Source: Pocillopora verrucosa (taxonomy: Eukaryota > Cnidaria > Anthozoa > Scleractinia > Pocilloporidae). Taken from it: 64,000 nucleotides of DNA. The notes under the pieces are model-generated. The model searched no databases and was not told where the DNA came from. It was given only the letters and a program-made list of their open reading frames with translations. Positions within the stretch are counted from its first letter, which is position 1. The number at the start of each line of letters is the position of its first letter. A program made the position numbers and the translations under genes. The stretch lies in assembly GCF_036669915.1 (NCBI RefSeq), contig NC_089322.1:16546219-16610218 (forward strand), given 5' to 3'. Positions 31,303 through 43,723 of this stretch are shown here, in pieces.

Positions 31303-31804
31303 CGTAAGCCACAGGCGGCCCAAGCTCCAGCTGTGAGATGATCATCTTGCGCAATAACAGTCATGGCGGAATTATAAGAGTTTGTATGGGCATATTTACG
31401 ACCGCTCTAAGGTATAAAATAATACGTCAAATTCTCAAAAAAAATACCTCACCTTACTTTCACAGCGTATCGCTTGTTATATGACCGCTTACTTTGATGA
31501 AAAGAACGCATTTTAGCGAGTTGTCCATTTCGAGGTTTTCAACGTTCATAAGAAAAGCCCTTTTCTTATGTACGTTGAAAACCTCGAAATAAACAACTCG
31601 CTTAAATGGGCTCTTTTCATCAAAGTAAGCGGTCAGATAACAAGCGACACACTGTGAGGTATTTTTTTTTTGAGAATTTGACGTATTTTTTATTCCTTAG
31701 AGCGGTCGTAAATATGCCCATACAAACTCTTATAATTCCGCCATGACTGTTATTGCGCAAGATGATCATCTCACAGCTGGAGCTTGGGCCGCCTGTGCGT
31801 AAGC
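31303..31804. mobile_element. 488-bp foldback (palindromic) element with 7-bp target duplication
   Basis: The element at 31310-31797 begins CACAGGCGGCCCAAGCTCC and ends with its reverse complement. Its two arms, about 240 bp each, pair almost throughout around a short centre near 31555. It is flanked by the direct repeat CGTAAGC (31303-31309 and 31798-31804). The empty site is seen in TRIM1, TRIM2 and TRIM4 as ttcgtaagcaaacc, so this is a clean insertion after the TRIM copies split. There is no coding capacity. The superfamily is not clear from the ends. A transcript through it would fold into a long double-stranded hairpin. Confidence 0.88.
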
Positions 31805-33220
31805 AAACCTTTTGCAAATATCTTTAAGTCTGATTATTTTATTAATTACAGAAAATTGCGATATGTCATGCGTCGCGAGAGAATTTGAAAGAAAATGGCT
31901 AGAATCAACAACTAATGCATTTTAATTTTTCAAGGAGAGTTCAAAGAATTGTTGATTCGTCACTTCAGAAATGTGATTGTTTGTGTTTTTAATTAATTAT
32001 AGTTATAGGACTGCGTGGAGTCCAATTCAGTCTGTAATTAAATGAGTGATTGACAAAATCGGACGACCGCGAAGGGGGAGTCCCATTTGTCAATCACAAG
32101 TTTAAGAAAGAAACTAGACATCGGTTATATGTTTTCATGAAAAGACAATGGTTCAGTCACCAAAATGCATGACAACAGCGAGTGCTCATGACACGCACTG
32201 CCCACTTATGCAGGCATAACATGTCAACTGTTCTATTCAATTGTCCAGTTACAAGCATAACATCTGCACTGTCCAATTGGTGCTCAAATCGAGCTGCTGG
32301 TAACCAATCACATGCATGAATTTTGTCATAATTTTGACAGACCACAAAATCAATTTCAAACGAGATTAAGCTTTTTAACTGCTCAAAGATATAGGAGTAT
32401 TATAAAGGCAAAAAAAAAAGCACATTTCTGCAAAATAAATGTACAGTGGCATTGATTAATGTAAATTGTTGATGATAATTTTTACTTACCAACTTTACAT
32501 TTTTTCAGCATGTAGTAGACTTTTCCGTGAGCATATTTTGGTAGAGGTTTGGTTAAGTTAAATAATGGTAATTCTCTCATCAGATGGAGCATGCCTTTGT
32601 ACCAAATTTTTAAATTAACACATTGACAGCAGCTTGTATGATTAAGATGTAAACAATTCAGCAATTTCGTAGTACTTTGTTGCTTTTGGAGGAATAACAT
32701 TTAAAATGTTATTAGAAACCATCTAAAGACTGAGGAGTATTTTGAATGCATTAAGTTAGCATTTCTATTTAGGTTTTTATGCATGCAGGAGTTTTCATGA
32801 ATAAGTTCTTTTAAGTATTATGAAAATGTAGACTGATTGAATGAATTTCTGATATTATAGGATATTTTCCAGGTTATTCTTTAACTGTTACAGTGCTTAT
32901 CCTCTAGGTTCAAATGGTGTTGACCATTGTTAAAACAAATATCTTACTGAATGCATTATGAATAAATTTACTTGTTTGAATTGCAAACGTGTGTTACTGT
33001 GCAACAAGAATGTTGCATGAGTAATAGATTAATTATCTTTTTTGTTGTACTAAAATCTCTTTTTGAATGAAGTAGGCTATTAAGGATTATTTTTGACTTT
33101 TCCAGATTGCATCAGTTAAAAGCTAAGATGTAAAGTTCACAAGAACCCCTTCTGCCTTACTTGGTTCAGTTTAAGAGCCAAGTTAACCAAGATGTTGTCT
33201 TGCACATTTTCATTGTTCAG
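31805..33220 (+). other. TRIM3 3' flank
   Basis: It continues the TRIM 3' region after the foldback insertion, with the GTGATTGACAAA / TTTGTCAATCAC hairpin at about 32045-32097 and AATAAA at 32434-32439. The CACGTG block is mutated here. No gene is seen. Confidence 0.4.
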
Positions 33221-34085
33221 AGACAGAGCAAATTAGATGAAGTAACAGGGAGGAATGGGGAGGCTGATGGTTTGGGAGGCATTCCAGCTACACAGCCTCC
33301 CCTCATCACACCCCTGGAAAGAAGACATATTCCTCTACAACTGAGCATGACACTGAAGTACATTGTGGGCCAGCTGGGTATGCTTATACACAGTCTTTTG
33401 TCATGGAAGCATATCTGAACAGGGAATTATTTTAGAAACCAAGAACCTTAGGGTTGGGGACGGGAGATACACTCCTGTTAATGACCCCATCACGCTGTTA
33501 TTCATTGGGGAGAATACTAGGGGTTGAGAATACTAGGGAGAAAGGAGTAAAAGGGTGTGGCCTGATGAAAAGTTTACATATATCAGCTATTAATCAATAT
33601 CCATTTTAAAACACCCTTCCTTTAGCCTGAATCAGGTGCCGGGGGTGGGGGGGGGGGGGGAGGGAGGGAGGGAAAAGATGGTGGGGAAGCACTATAGTTG
33701 CTCTTTCTCTCTTCCCCATCCCCCTAGAAAGAGGAATACCTGATCGCGAGATGGGGTTCATTTCTGAAACAGCAATAAGCTATCAACTCCATGGCTTCCG
33801 TCGTTAAAAAGGTCATGAACAGTCATATGAGTTTTTTGTTGTACAGAGACGAGGCAAATATTTCGTGCAACATGGAGAGGCATTAGCTTACGCTTAAACT
33901 CAATGATATTTTATTTTTTTACGACATTTTTTGGTGTTGGGGAGAGATTGTCATATTCATCGAGCCACTTTTTGTCCCAGACAATTTCAATTTTGGAACA
34001 AAGGCTGACGAGGACTGAGAATAAACTACGAGAATGCCTGGATAACCAACAGAAAATAACTCTACAGATCAGACCTAACGAGTAG
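33221..34085 (+). pseudogene. POC1-like C-terminal exons, copy 4
   Basis: The penultimate exon (33221-33393) is still open (LKYIVGQLGMLIHS) but has a lost donor. The last exon (33981-34085) is open, [16 protein letters not shown] to IRPNE-stop. The intron has a G-rich tract at 33641-33672 with several G runs. It lacks the rest of POC1, so it is a fragment. Confidence 0.68.
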
Positions 34086-35649
34086 TGCAATACAGCATCA
34101 GTATCTAGAGACTTAATCATTAGTCATGTTCAGAATTATTTCAAGACTAATTTTTGTATGGTAATATTGTAAACTATAAAAGAAATTTTCAATTGAGTGT
34201 TGAAAGTAGTCATGGATATAGTCATGGGTATTAGTTTACTTTGACTGTAGTCTGTTATTGGTTTAGAGAGCCTATGCTGCCCTCTTGACCAATCAAGTAC
34301 GTGCCTTATCATGATCGAGTGTTGGAATAGGGCCATTCGCATATTTCCAGCGCTACAGGCTCTTTGCTAGTTTTTCTTTTGAGTTATCTCTGGCCTTTTG
34401 TTATATTTCCTTTTTTAGAGCAGTTTCCAACTGAGTATCGAAAGTGATGCTGTATTGCTTTGGTTCTGCTTTACTTCTTTGTGTGGTTGGTCCACAGAAA
34501 CTCAGAAAGACTCGCGTCGCAATCTTAACCAATCATATGTAAAACTAAGACCAAATACGACCTGATCACTCGCGTTTTCCCGCGCTTTAAGGGGGTTGGC
34601 TGTTTCTACTCTGAGTTCTCATTGGCTAATAATCATGGAAACCTTTTTTCTGACTGGCAGTTGTGATTACCTTGGTTTTGGTTTTTCGATACTGAATTGA
34701 AAAGTGCTCGATGATTGGCAGTTGTGATCACTTTGGATTGGGTTGTAGGACACTCAGTTGAAATGTGCTTTTTGAGAGTACAGTGTTTTATATCTGTGTG
34801 TAAATATCACATAAAGTTACTAAGTCAATGGCAGAACTACAAGTGGATTAATAAAATATTTTTACCTACCTTTGCTGTATGTTTGGAATGAGAACTTGTT
34901 TTACATTTAGTCGGAGGTTGAAGTAGCTTTTCTATTAGCTGATTTTATTTGCTGGTGTGTCTCTTCAATGTTCTTATGTGTTTTAAAATTGTTTTTCGTT
35001 TAAATACGTATTCAGTAACTTTAGACCTAGACTAAACAGAACGTTATTTGTCCGCTGGTGGATACGAGTTTATAATATCTCTCACAAAAGAGAGATGTTG
35101 GCGACACTGGAGGATAAATTTGTATCAACCCACGGCCATGTAATGCCTTCTCAGGGTTGTCAAAAAGATTTTGTGTAACAGCCGTCAATTCAGTGTCAAT
35201 ACCACGTTTTATTCGATCTGATCAACTACGCTCTGCACACTGTTCGAATACAATGCTGTATGATAAATCCTTTCAAACAAGTAAGTGTCCTTTTCCGTAA
35301 CCTTGAAAAGTGCTACAATATCCGTAATGGTTCCGTAATGTTCTTTTTCTTCGATGTAAGTCTAGTTAAACGATCCTCATCTGAAAAATAAAAGCGAAAA
35401 TAACAAGCGATGAAAACACACGTGCGCTGAGATTTAACGTAGTGTCGAATGGCAAAATCTCGGCAGAGACTAGGCCTAGTGCTTAGGGAACCTACCATTT
35501 ACATTTAGAGTAACTGAACTGTGATACAAAAAAGGCCGAAAAAAAAGTTTTATTTACACCACTGTCATGCTTCCATGCCTGTTACCGGATTAATGTAACA
35601 AATCTGCCCTCTATGTAGAAAGGGCTTATCTAGAAATGTTACATATTAT
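34086..35649 (+). other. Intergenic: CCAAT/E2F module copy and spacer
   Basis: E2F-like site at 34575-34585 with CCAAT-type boxes around it. The following spacer is shared with 54079-55491. No gene is seen. Confidence 0.3.
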
Positions 35650-36231
35650 CTTTTTCAAACTTTCAAATGCCGAACAACAACAGCATCAGGGGGCAAAATG
35701 TCTTGTTTGGTGCATACACTGTCCGAACTGACTGGTTTCCGAAACGCAGAATGATTCCGAATGAATTGGGTTCCCTTGGGGAACGAACAAGCGATGGGAG
35801 CCTGTATCACCGAGTGAAGTACTATGGTATGGGTACATGATAGAGAGGTAGGGGTAGTAAAGATGGAGATAGGGCCACTTGACCCAGAAAAAGGGGTGCA
35901 GGGTACTAGACAGAGAGGTAAATACTCTGGGAAAATTTTTAAGGGGGCGGTGTGGGTTTAGATCATAGAAATATGCAGAAATAAACAACAACAACAACAA
36001 CACCTGATACCTCTTTCACCTCATTAGCAGATAATATTTTGTCTGTAACTCTGAAGTAGGATCAAGATCAAAGCCCAATCTTGTTTAACTGATTTTGCAT
36101 GAAGATTATCATCCTTCTGCCAAGGGTCAAAAAGAAATTTTCGCCGTAGGGGTAAGGCCATCTTCATAGATTAAGTTCAGGGACCTGTTTCTTGAAAGTA
36201 GCGGTAACCAGCAGCCCATAAGTAATGAGCT
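35650..36231 (+). pseudogene. RNF8-like relic 3, fused to an NHL fragment
   Basis: Leader joined to the FHA exon end, then intron 1 as in relics 1 and 2 (including a (CAA)n run near 35987), up to agtaatgagctcc. There it stops abruptly and continues as TRIM NHL coding sequence. The same junction occurs at 56065, so the fusion happened once and was then duplicated. Confidence 0.72.
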
Positions 36232-36794
36232 CCGAATACAGCAATTGAATGTACAGACAGGGAACTTTGTGAAAAGTTTTGGCAAAGAAGGAAGTGGAGA
36301 TGGAGAGTTTGTGTCTCCTGTAGGTGTTTGTATTACAAGTGATGGACGTTTTATCGTTGTAACGGAGTTTGCTAACAGCAGAATTCAGGTGTTTACAATG
36401 GATGGTGAACCTGTGTTTAAGTTTGGAGACAACGGCCCAGAAAGGCTGGATCATCCCACCAGCTGCGTTTGTTACAAGGAAAAGTTCTTTATAACTAACA
36501 ATAATAATAACTGTGTGAAAGTGTTTGATGAGAGAGGACAATTTCTGTACAAATTTGGGACACGGTGATGGACAGATGGATACGCCGTATGGCTTATGTG
36601 TTGACAAACATAACAACGTTTTGGTATATGATGCGAGGAACATTCGCATTCAACAGTTTACTCTGGAAGGAGCTTTCACTGGAAAGACAAGTTCAAATAT
36701 TCAATTTGGATTGTCCTGGAGTGTTACCCCAATGTTAGATGATCGGATTTTGGTCACAGGCTTCCGCGGGAAAGAAGTTTACATTCTGAAGTGA
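36232..36794 (+). pseudogene. Truncated TRIM-NHL pseudogene 1
   Basis: It starts inside NHL blade 2 (equivalent to HRIQQLNVQTGNF of the intact genes) and runs to the conserved end KEVYILK-stop. RING, B-boxes, coiled coil and filamin repeat are absent. An 8-base deletion near 36559 (tttgggacacgg where intact copies have tttggagaaaaaggaaacgg) shifts the frame after blade 4. Residues after the blade Asp or its replacement are FA, NN, AR and FR, again different from every intact copy. The typical TRIM 3' flank follows. Confidence 0.85.
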
Positions 36795-38171
36795 ACGTCC
36801 ATTTCTGAAAGCAACAATCAATTTTTCAAAAGCAAACCTTTAGCAAATATCTTTGAGTTTTATTATTTTATTAATTTCCGGAAAATTGTGACATGTCATT
36901 TGTCGTAGGAGAATTGGAAAGAAAATGGCTAGAATCAGCAACCTGCCTTCTAATTTTCTTTGGAGAGTTCAAAGAACTGTTGATTCATCATTTCGGTAAT
37001 GTGATTGTTTGTGTCGTATATTGATAATAGTAATAGGATTGAGTGGACTCCAATCTGATTTCTAATCGTACTAGTGATTGACAAAATCAGACGGCCGCAA
37101 AGTGGGAGTCAGATTTGTCAATCAATAGTTTAGAAAGCAACCACTCATTGGTTATATGTTTTGTATTTCCGATCCCATTGGCCCGAGGGCGCTTGCGATT
37201 ACTTGTTTATGACATAAAGGGAAAAATTTTTGAGGGAATTGCATTTGCGCACAATGTCTACATGTCTAATTACCAATCACGTGCAAGAATATAGTTTTGA
37301 TAAAACATGAAATCAATTTCAAACGAGAATAAGCTCTATAACCGCTTAAAGACATAGGAGTATTTTAAAGGCAAAATATACATTTCTGCAAAGTAACTGT
37401 ACAGTGGTACTGAGTAGTGTTAATTGTTTCTGATAATTTTTACTTATTAACTTTATATATTTTCAGCAGGTTTAAGTAGACTCTTCCGTGAGCATATTTT
37501 GGGACTGATAGTTGAGCTCGATAATATTAATTGACTTGTCAGATGGAGCATGCTTTTACATCCAATTCTTTAATGACCACTCATGGACAGTGGCTTGCAT
37601 GATTAAGCTGTAAACAATTTGACAATTTCGTAGTACTTAGTTGCTTTTGGAGGAATTACATCTAAAATGTGATTAGAAATTATCTTAAGACTGAGAAGTG
37701 TTTTGAATGCATCAAGGTAGCATTTCTATTTAGGTTTTTCGTACATGGAGGAATTTTTAAGAACAAGTTTCTTTAAGTATTATAAAAATGTAAATTGATC
37801 GAATGAATTACTGATATTATAGGATATTTTTCACCATATTCATGAACTGTTCAACAGTGCTTATCCTTTAGGTTTGTATAGCGTTGACCACTGTTAAATC
37901 AAATATCTTACTGAATGCATTGTGAATAAATTTACTTGTTTGATTTGCAAAAGTGTATTACTGTGCAACACTGTGAATAATAGGTAAATGATCTTTTTTG
38001 TTGTACTTAAAACTCTCCATTGGATGAAGTAGGCTATTGAGAATTATTATTTGACTTTGTCAGATAGCATCAAATGAAAGCTAAGAGTTGAAGTTCACGA
38101 GAAATCCTTCCACCTTACTTGGTTTAGTTGAAGAGCAAAGTTAACCAAGATGTTGTCTTGCAATTCTTCAG
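36795..38171 (+). other. 3' flank of NHL pseudogene 1
   Basis: Diverged TRIM 3' flank. The hairpin at about 37072-37124 is altered to GTGATTGACAAA / TTTGTCAATCAA. The POC1 block starts near 37680. No other gene is seen. Confidence 0.35.
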
Positions 38172-38340
38172 AGACAGAGCAAATTAGATGAAGTAACAGG
38201 GAGGACTGGGGAAGCTGATGGTTTGGGAGGCATTCCAGTTACACAGCCTCCCCTCACCACAGCTCTGGAAAGAAGAGATATTCCTCCACAACTGAGCATG
38301 ACACTGGAGCTCATTGTGGGCTAGCTGGATGTGCTAACAC
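38172..38340 (+). pseudogene. POC1-like penultimate exon, copy 5
   Basis: It reads SKLDEVTGRTGEADGLGG onward to LELIVG, then an in-frame TAG at 38322-38324. The last POC1 exon is missing: near 38562 the block jumps to the TATA-like start of the RNF8-like leader. Confidence 0.65.
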
Positions 38341-38599
38341 GTTTGGTGTGCAAACATTTCTGAACAGGGAAGTATTTTAGAAACCAAGCGCCTTGGGGGT
38401 GGGGTGGGGTGCACTCCTGTTAATGACCCCATCATGCTAACACACATTGAGGAGAATACCAGGGGTTGAAGAGGGACCCATGTCAGGGGAAAGAAGCAAA
38501 AGAGTTTGGTCCAATGAAAAGTTTACACATATCAACCACGGATCAATATCCATTTTAAAACGAAACGGGGGGCACGGCTTTTGGGTACCCAGTTTAAGA

Positions 38600-39132
38600 A
38601 TACAGTGTTTTATATCTGTGTGTACATATCATATAAAGTTACTATGGTAATATAAGAACTGCAATCAGATTAATTAATTAATTAACTATTATTACCGACC
38701 TTTGCTGTATATTCAAACTTTCGCGATGCCACACAACGACAGCATCAAGGGGAAAAATTCCCTATTTTGTGCATACACTGTCCGAACAGACTGGGTTCGG
38801 AAACATCTAAATTCAATTAAAAGTACAAAACTTTGCATGATGATCAACGCAGTTCGCGTGTTTCGAGCCTACGAGCGATGTGAGCGTGACAGAGATCCGC
38901 GAGAAAACAAAACACCACTTTCACATTCATTCCTCATATCCGTTATCCTTTTCCCTATTCCTGATTTTGCTAACGAGAAGTTACACCCGAGCTTGTCCGA
39001 TCTTGTCCGAACGATTTCCGAATATCGTGTCGTACTGTTAAAATGGCCGCTTGGAGAGTACTTCAAGAACACAGTCAAGAAGAATCTTGAAGTGGTGTAA
39101 GAGGCTTTTGCACACTGAAACAGAAGAGAAAA
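38600..39132 (+). promoter_or_regulatory. 5' leader of RNF8-like copy 2
   Basis: TATA-like catatcatataaag near 38626, a (TTAA)n run near 38670, then the leader frame 38726-39100 that is also open in copies 1 and 3. The CCAAT/E2F module present in other units is deleted here. Function is unproven. Confidence 0.35.
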
Positions 39133-42100
39133 ATGTTCCGTCTGCAGTGGGTCGAAGGGAATTGCTATGATCCATCTCTACAACCGGAAAAAATTTTGCT
39201 AAAACCGACTGTCACTCGTCTCGGACGCAGTAATGAATATACAGATGTTGTTATTGACAGTGTGAGATCTCCTTTGATGATCAGTCGTGTTCACGCTCAA
39301 ATTCATTTCAACAATGGAAAATTCAGAATTGATTGCAAAGGACTGAACGGGCTGCTAGTCAACAAAACAAAGCGTAGCTCTGCTGTCCTATGCGATGGTG
39401 ATGTTGTTGTCTTTGGAGGTGCTGGCGTTAAAACGAAAGAAGGACAGAGTTTGTCAGCTTACGATTCGGAGCTTGTGTATGTTTTTAATGAGGTCTGCCA
39501 GAATGATTCTGAAGAAGTGGGCTCCCTTGGGGAAGGAACAAGCGATGGAAGCGTGCGAAGGCGAAGTAAACGGAAAAAGCCCGCATCACTAAGTGAAGGA
39601 GTGAGGTATGGGTACAATTAACACTCAGAAGTAGGGGTAGTAACGATGGAGAGTAGGGTCACTTGACCTAGAAAAGGAGTGTAGGGTACTAGACAGAGAA
39701 ATAAATACTCTGGAAAAAAATTTCAAGGGGGTGATGTGGGTTGAGATCATAGAAATTACAACAACCTCTTGCCTCTTTCGCTTCCTTAGCAGATACTATT
39801 TTGTCTGTAACTCTTAAGCGGGATCAAGATCATACCCCAGTTTTTTATTATTTTGTGATTTTGCATGAAGACTATCATCTTTCTTCCAAGGGTCAAATAC
39901 ACATTTTCCCCAAAGGTGTAGGGGCATCTTCATATCTTAAGTTGGGGGGCCTGTTTCTTGAATTACTGTCCCAGTAACTTAACAGGCCCCAAACCATATT
40001 TTAAAGACAATATTTAAAGCCAATAGAGAAGCAGATTCTAACAGCCCTAAGCAGTTCATTTTTAATATTTTGTTGATAGTTGTATTGTATAATTTCATAA
40101 CTTCTGAAACCCTCATCTTGAATGAAAACAGACAGCTGTACAGGCCTCTTAAGTTACCAGGATCTCCCGAAGCAGGTTCCCACTCATTACACCTCCTTAA
40201 CATAACCATTTTGTTGTATGTGTTCCTAAAATCAAGTTCCAGACTGCTAAAAATAAGACCAAGTGTCAAGACCTAATCTGAACTTCCTATTGAATGCTGA
40301 TAGGCCTGTCAAACTTCTAATATTTTTGTAATTTTCAGCTCTCCGTGTGAAAAGAAGACTAAAGGCAGCATGGACGATAAGCAGGTAGATAAACTTGGGC
40401 TTCTGATTTAATGATTATCAAGTGGCAAATTACTATTTTTTTATATCATTTTTAAAGAAAAGGCAAAGAGAAAACAAATTTACCTTATATCTTTACCGCT
40501 GAAAATAAATTTATAGGGTTATGACCCTAAGGACAGGTTATTTCAAGAGATCTAACCCAAACCATGGTTTTACACATTCAGTGGATCCAAGGCTTTCTCT
40601 ATAACAGGGTTGTTGATTTTATTAAATTGTCATCTACATCTACTGTTAGCTTTTGGCCCTCTTGACAATGTTCACAAAAATAAATGTTCAGATGAAAGTT
40701 CTAGCTAATAGTATAGTAAATTGAATATTATTTAGGATGAGGTCTTGTGAAATAATGGCTAAACTTTGTTTAAATAATTAGATCAAGAAAGCAACTTCTA
40801 TAGATAAGTATTAGTACCATGTATTCTAATATTTACCGGGTAGCATATGGACATTATTAAGTTACAGACTTAATCACTTCTGAAAATCCAAGAGTTAAAA
40901 GAGATGAATTTTACATTTTATCAGGATTATCAGTTTCTCAGGGTATCATTCAGTGTAGTACACTGTGTTCTGTGGCATGTATCAAAACCATTAATATTAT
41001 TTTCCAATCCCAGGTTTTTGAAGTTGATCAAAAAGCTGATCCACAGGAAGAAGTAAACATCAGTGAAGGTATATTTAACTCCAAGAAGTGAATTAAACTG
41101 AACTTTATCTTATGTAATGTTACAAATGTAGGATGCAACTCTCCACTGAAGGCACCTGTCTATTGTAGGGATGTGAAGAAAAAAGCCCTTAATGCCACTT
41201 TTGATAAAAAAGAGTAAATAAAGTATTTTTGCAAGCAAAGTGACCCAACTAGTGGGTTACCCCCAGCATTTCATCAGGCTTCCCTGAAAATTGTCTGGTA
41301 CCCAGTTATACTCCTCTCACTTTCGATTTAATGCTACATGACTTTGTATATTCTCCATCAAAATTGCAAGTTTTCCTCCAACAAAGTCTGGGAGAAAGTT
41401 ATTATCAATTGCATCAAAGGTTACATAGCCAGGACTCATGTTAAATTTTTATTTCATATAGTAGATGACAGCAGATCAAAGAAGTGCCTAAAAGATTTAA
41501 ATGAGGAGCTACTTTGTTGTATCTGTCGTGAACTGATAGTATTGGCGCACACTTTGCCTTGCTCACACACTTTCTGTTTTGGTTGTATCAGGGACTGGCT
41601 TTGGTGAGACATATCACAGAGCATTTTTTTAGTTCGAAAGTCATCTTAACCCGTAACCTTTTAACCCCTAAGGGTGATTAGCATCTAATTTCTCCTTACA
41701 ATATCACCCTTAAATCACACATTAAAGTTGTGAGAATAAAGGAAACAACCAGCAACATAAGAAGTATTTGATTGTGAAACAAATTCTCCTTGTCAGCACC
41801 TTTGGGAATGTATAGAGAACAGTATGGAGAATATGCACAGTGATGTTTGGGTGTAAAGGTTTAAGGTAAATCTGTTTGGTCATGTGAAATGATTTGACAG
41901 CACATTATTCAACCACACACAATAGTAGAATGTTTTGATTCAGAAACAACAAAATAGTCATAGGTCAAACTGAGTCATTATTTCATAAAAACTTGTGTAA
42001 TCTTGAATTTCAAAGGCATAATGTGTGGACTCTATCCTATTGGTTCTTAAATTGAGCTTCTAACCAATAACATTTGAGAATTTTATTTCAGTTTGATTCA

Positions 42101-43062
42101 CTAATGTGATTGTATTGATTGATATAATTGAAAGAGTGCTAAGAATAAAATGACATGTTAATGGAGCAAAAAGACTGTCCAAACTGTAGAGCAAAGGCTC
42201 AACTCAAGTCTGCTGTACCAGTGAAGGTGAGTGAATCCTTTACACCCTAACATCAGTATGCATATTCTCCATACTGTTTGCTCTACATTTCCTAAAGTGC
42301 TGACAAGGAGAATTTGTTGAACAATCGGAAGGGCTTCTTTAGTCTGTGATTATTTCCTGTATTTTCATGACCTTAATGTGTGATTCAGAGGTGATATTGT
42401 AGGGAGAAATTAGATGCTTGTTACTCTTAGGGTTCTAAGGGTTATCAGTTGGAGGGGTGATTAGAAAAGAGCCTTAAGGTTATTTTTTATGGAACACCAA
42501 CTTCTTCTTTCTTTTTTGTGAGGTGATACAGAACAATGTGGAAGGAAAATCTTTTAGTTCATCACAAGTCATTTAAGGCTTTTTTTTTTCTCTCCACTTC
42601 AATTTTGCTTGCACAGTTAGTGAAAGTTAAGGTGAATTGTATTCTATAAGACTTTCTCACATTATTTAAGGGTCATGTTTTGACAGATTGTGACATCCTA
42701 GAATAGGGGTGGATTTTAAACACTGTACTTGAGATGTATTTGCTTGTCTGTCAAGACCAGTCTGTGTCAGGTCTAGATGCATTCTCTACAAGTTTAACAT
42801 GCATATTTTTGTGCTCTTATCAGTGAACTGCTCTATAAACTTACTCAATGACTCAATTCTTATTCACATGTAAACAATTTTTTTTCATTTCTGTGACATG
42901 TCCTGTATTTTGCATATCAGAGACAAGAATTCAATTGTAATGATAATGAGTAAGTGCTAAGCTTTCTGTTTGACCTTCCAGGTGCTAGACAATACAATAA
43001 ACAAAGTAGCAGAAGAAGTTCTTTCTCCAGAGGAACTTGAAGAAACGCTGCTGAAAATTCAG
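39133..43062 (+). pseudogene. RNF8-like FHA-RING E3 ligase, copy 2, splice-site deletion
   Basis: Exons 39133-39605 (FHA, with GRS, SRVHA and LNGLLVN all present), 40339-40384, 41014-41068 and 41462-41603 (first RING half, LCCIC to FCFGC) are open with good splice sites. The next exon has lost its acceptor and first codons. Compared with copy 3, 43 bases are missing between two aaaag repeats at about 42166-42173, so gcaaaaag runs directly into actgtcc of the CPNC motif. No nearby AG restores the frame, and skipping to the exon at 42982-43062 also shifts it. The second zinc-site cysteines are therefore probably not translated. A truncated FHA-only protein remains possible. Confidence 0.75.
41665..41860. 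mobile_element. TTAA-flanked MITE in RNF8-like copy 2, intron 4
   Basis: Counterpart of 2923-3122, bounded by TTAA at 41661-41664 and 41861-41864. It begins CCCCTAAGGGTGATTAGC and is non-coding. Confidence 0.5.
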
Positions 43063-43723
43063 GTGAGCAGTGATTTGAAAAAAAACCTTCCACTTTTGTT
43101 GTTGCAGTTAAGTTTTGTATTGATCTTTTAATAAACAAATTCTTATGAACTGAACATACATGTATCATTCCTATAACATTTTTCTTGTCTTTCTAACATA
43201 ATTAAAACAAATAATTAACAATTGTATTTCACCTCAGTGGAGGTGAACAATGGTGGATATTTACCTTGCCATTTAGTGGCTCAGTTAATATCCACCAATA
43301 TTCACCAACACTTTGGTGAATAATTGTTTTGATATATACCATACAGAAACCAAAAAAATTAGTTTATTCCTGTCAATATAGCGAAAAATGGTTGAAATTA
43401 ATTTTGTCTCTTCACCTGCTTGGCAGTGAATAGTACTTGCTGATCTCTTCTGAACAAATGAATCAGTGCACATGAAAAGCACTATTCACCTGTGTGATAT
43501 TTTCTGACAAGTGATGTTTGCATGTGTAAGATTCTTTGTGAACTGCTGTGTACAAAAGATTAAAAAAGCAAAATCAAATTTACCAGTATTGCTTTTTCAT
43601 GTCATTTCACTTTTGTTTATAGAAAATTGCATTTAATATTTTTTTTGTCAATTCTCTGAAACATATCAGATATTTTTGTCTTCAAGATTGTTCTTGTTTG
43701 TTTGTTTTTAATTTTTTAGCTGC
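43063..43723 (+). other. Intron sequence of RNF8-like copy 2
   Basis: Non-coding sequence equivalent to 4422-5085. It includes a short inverted repeat around tatccaccaatattcacc. Nothing further is seen. Confidence 0.3.

Noticed and set aside
31620..31817. Minus-strand frame inside the foldback element
   Set aside because: It lies in one arm of the palindrome; its mirror would appear in the other arm. There is no protein motif.
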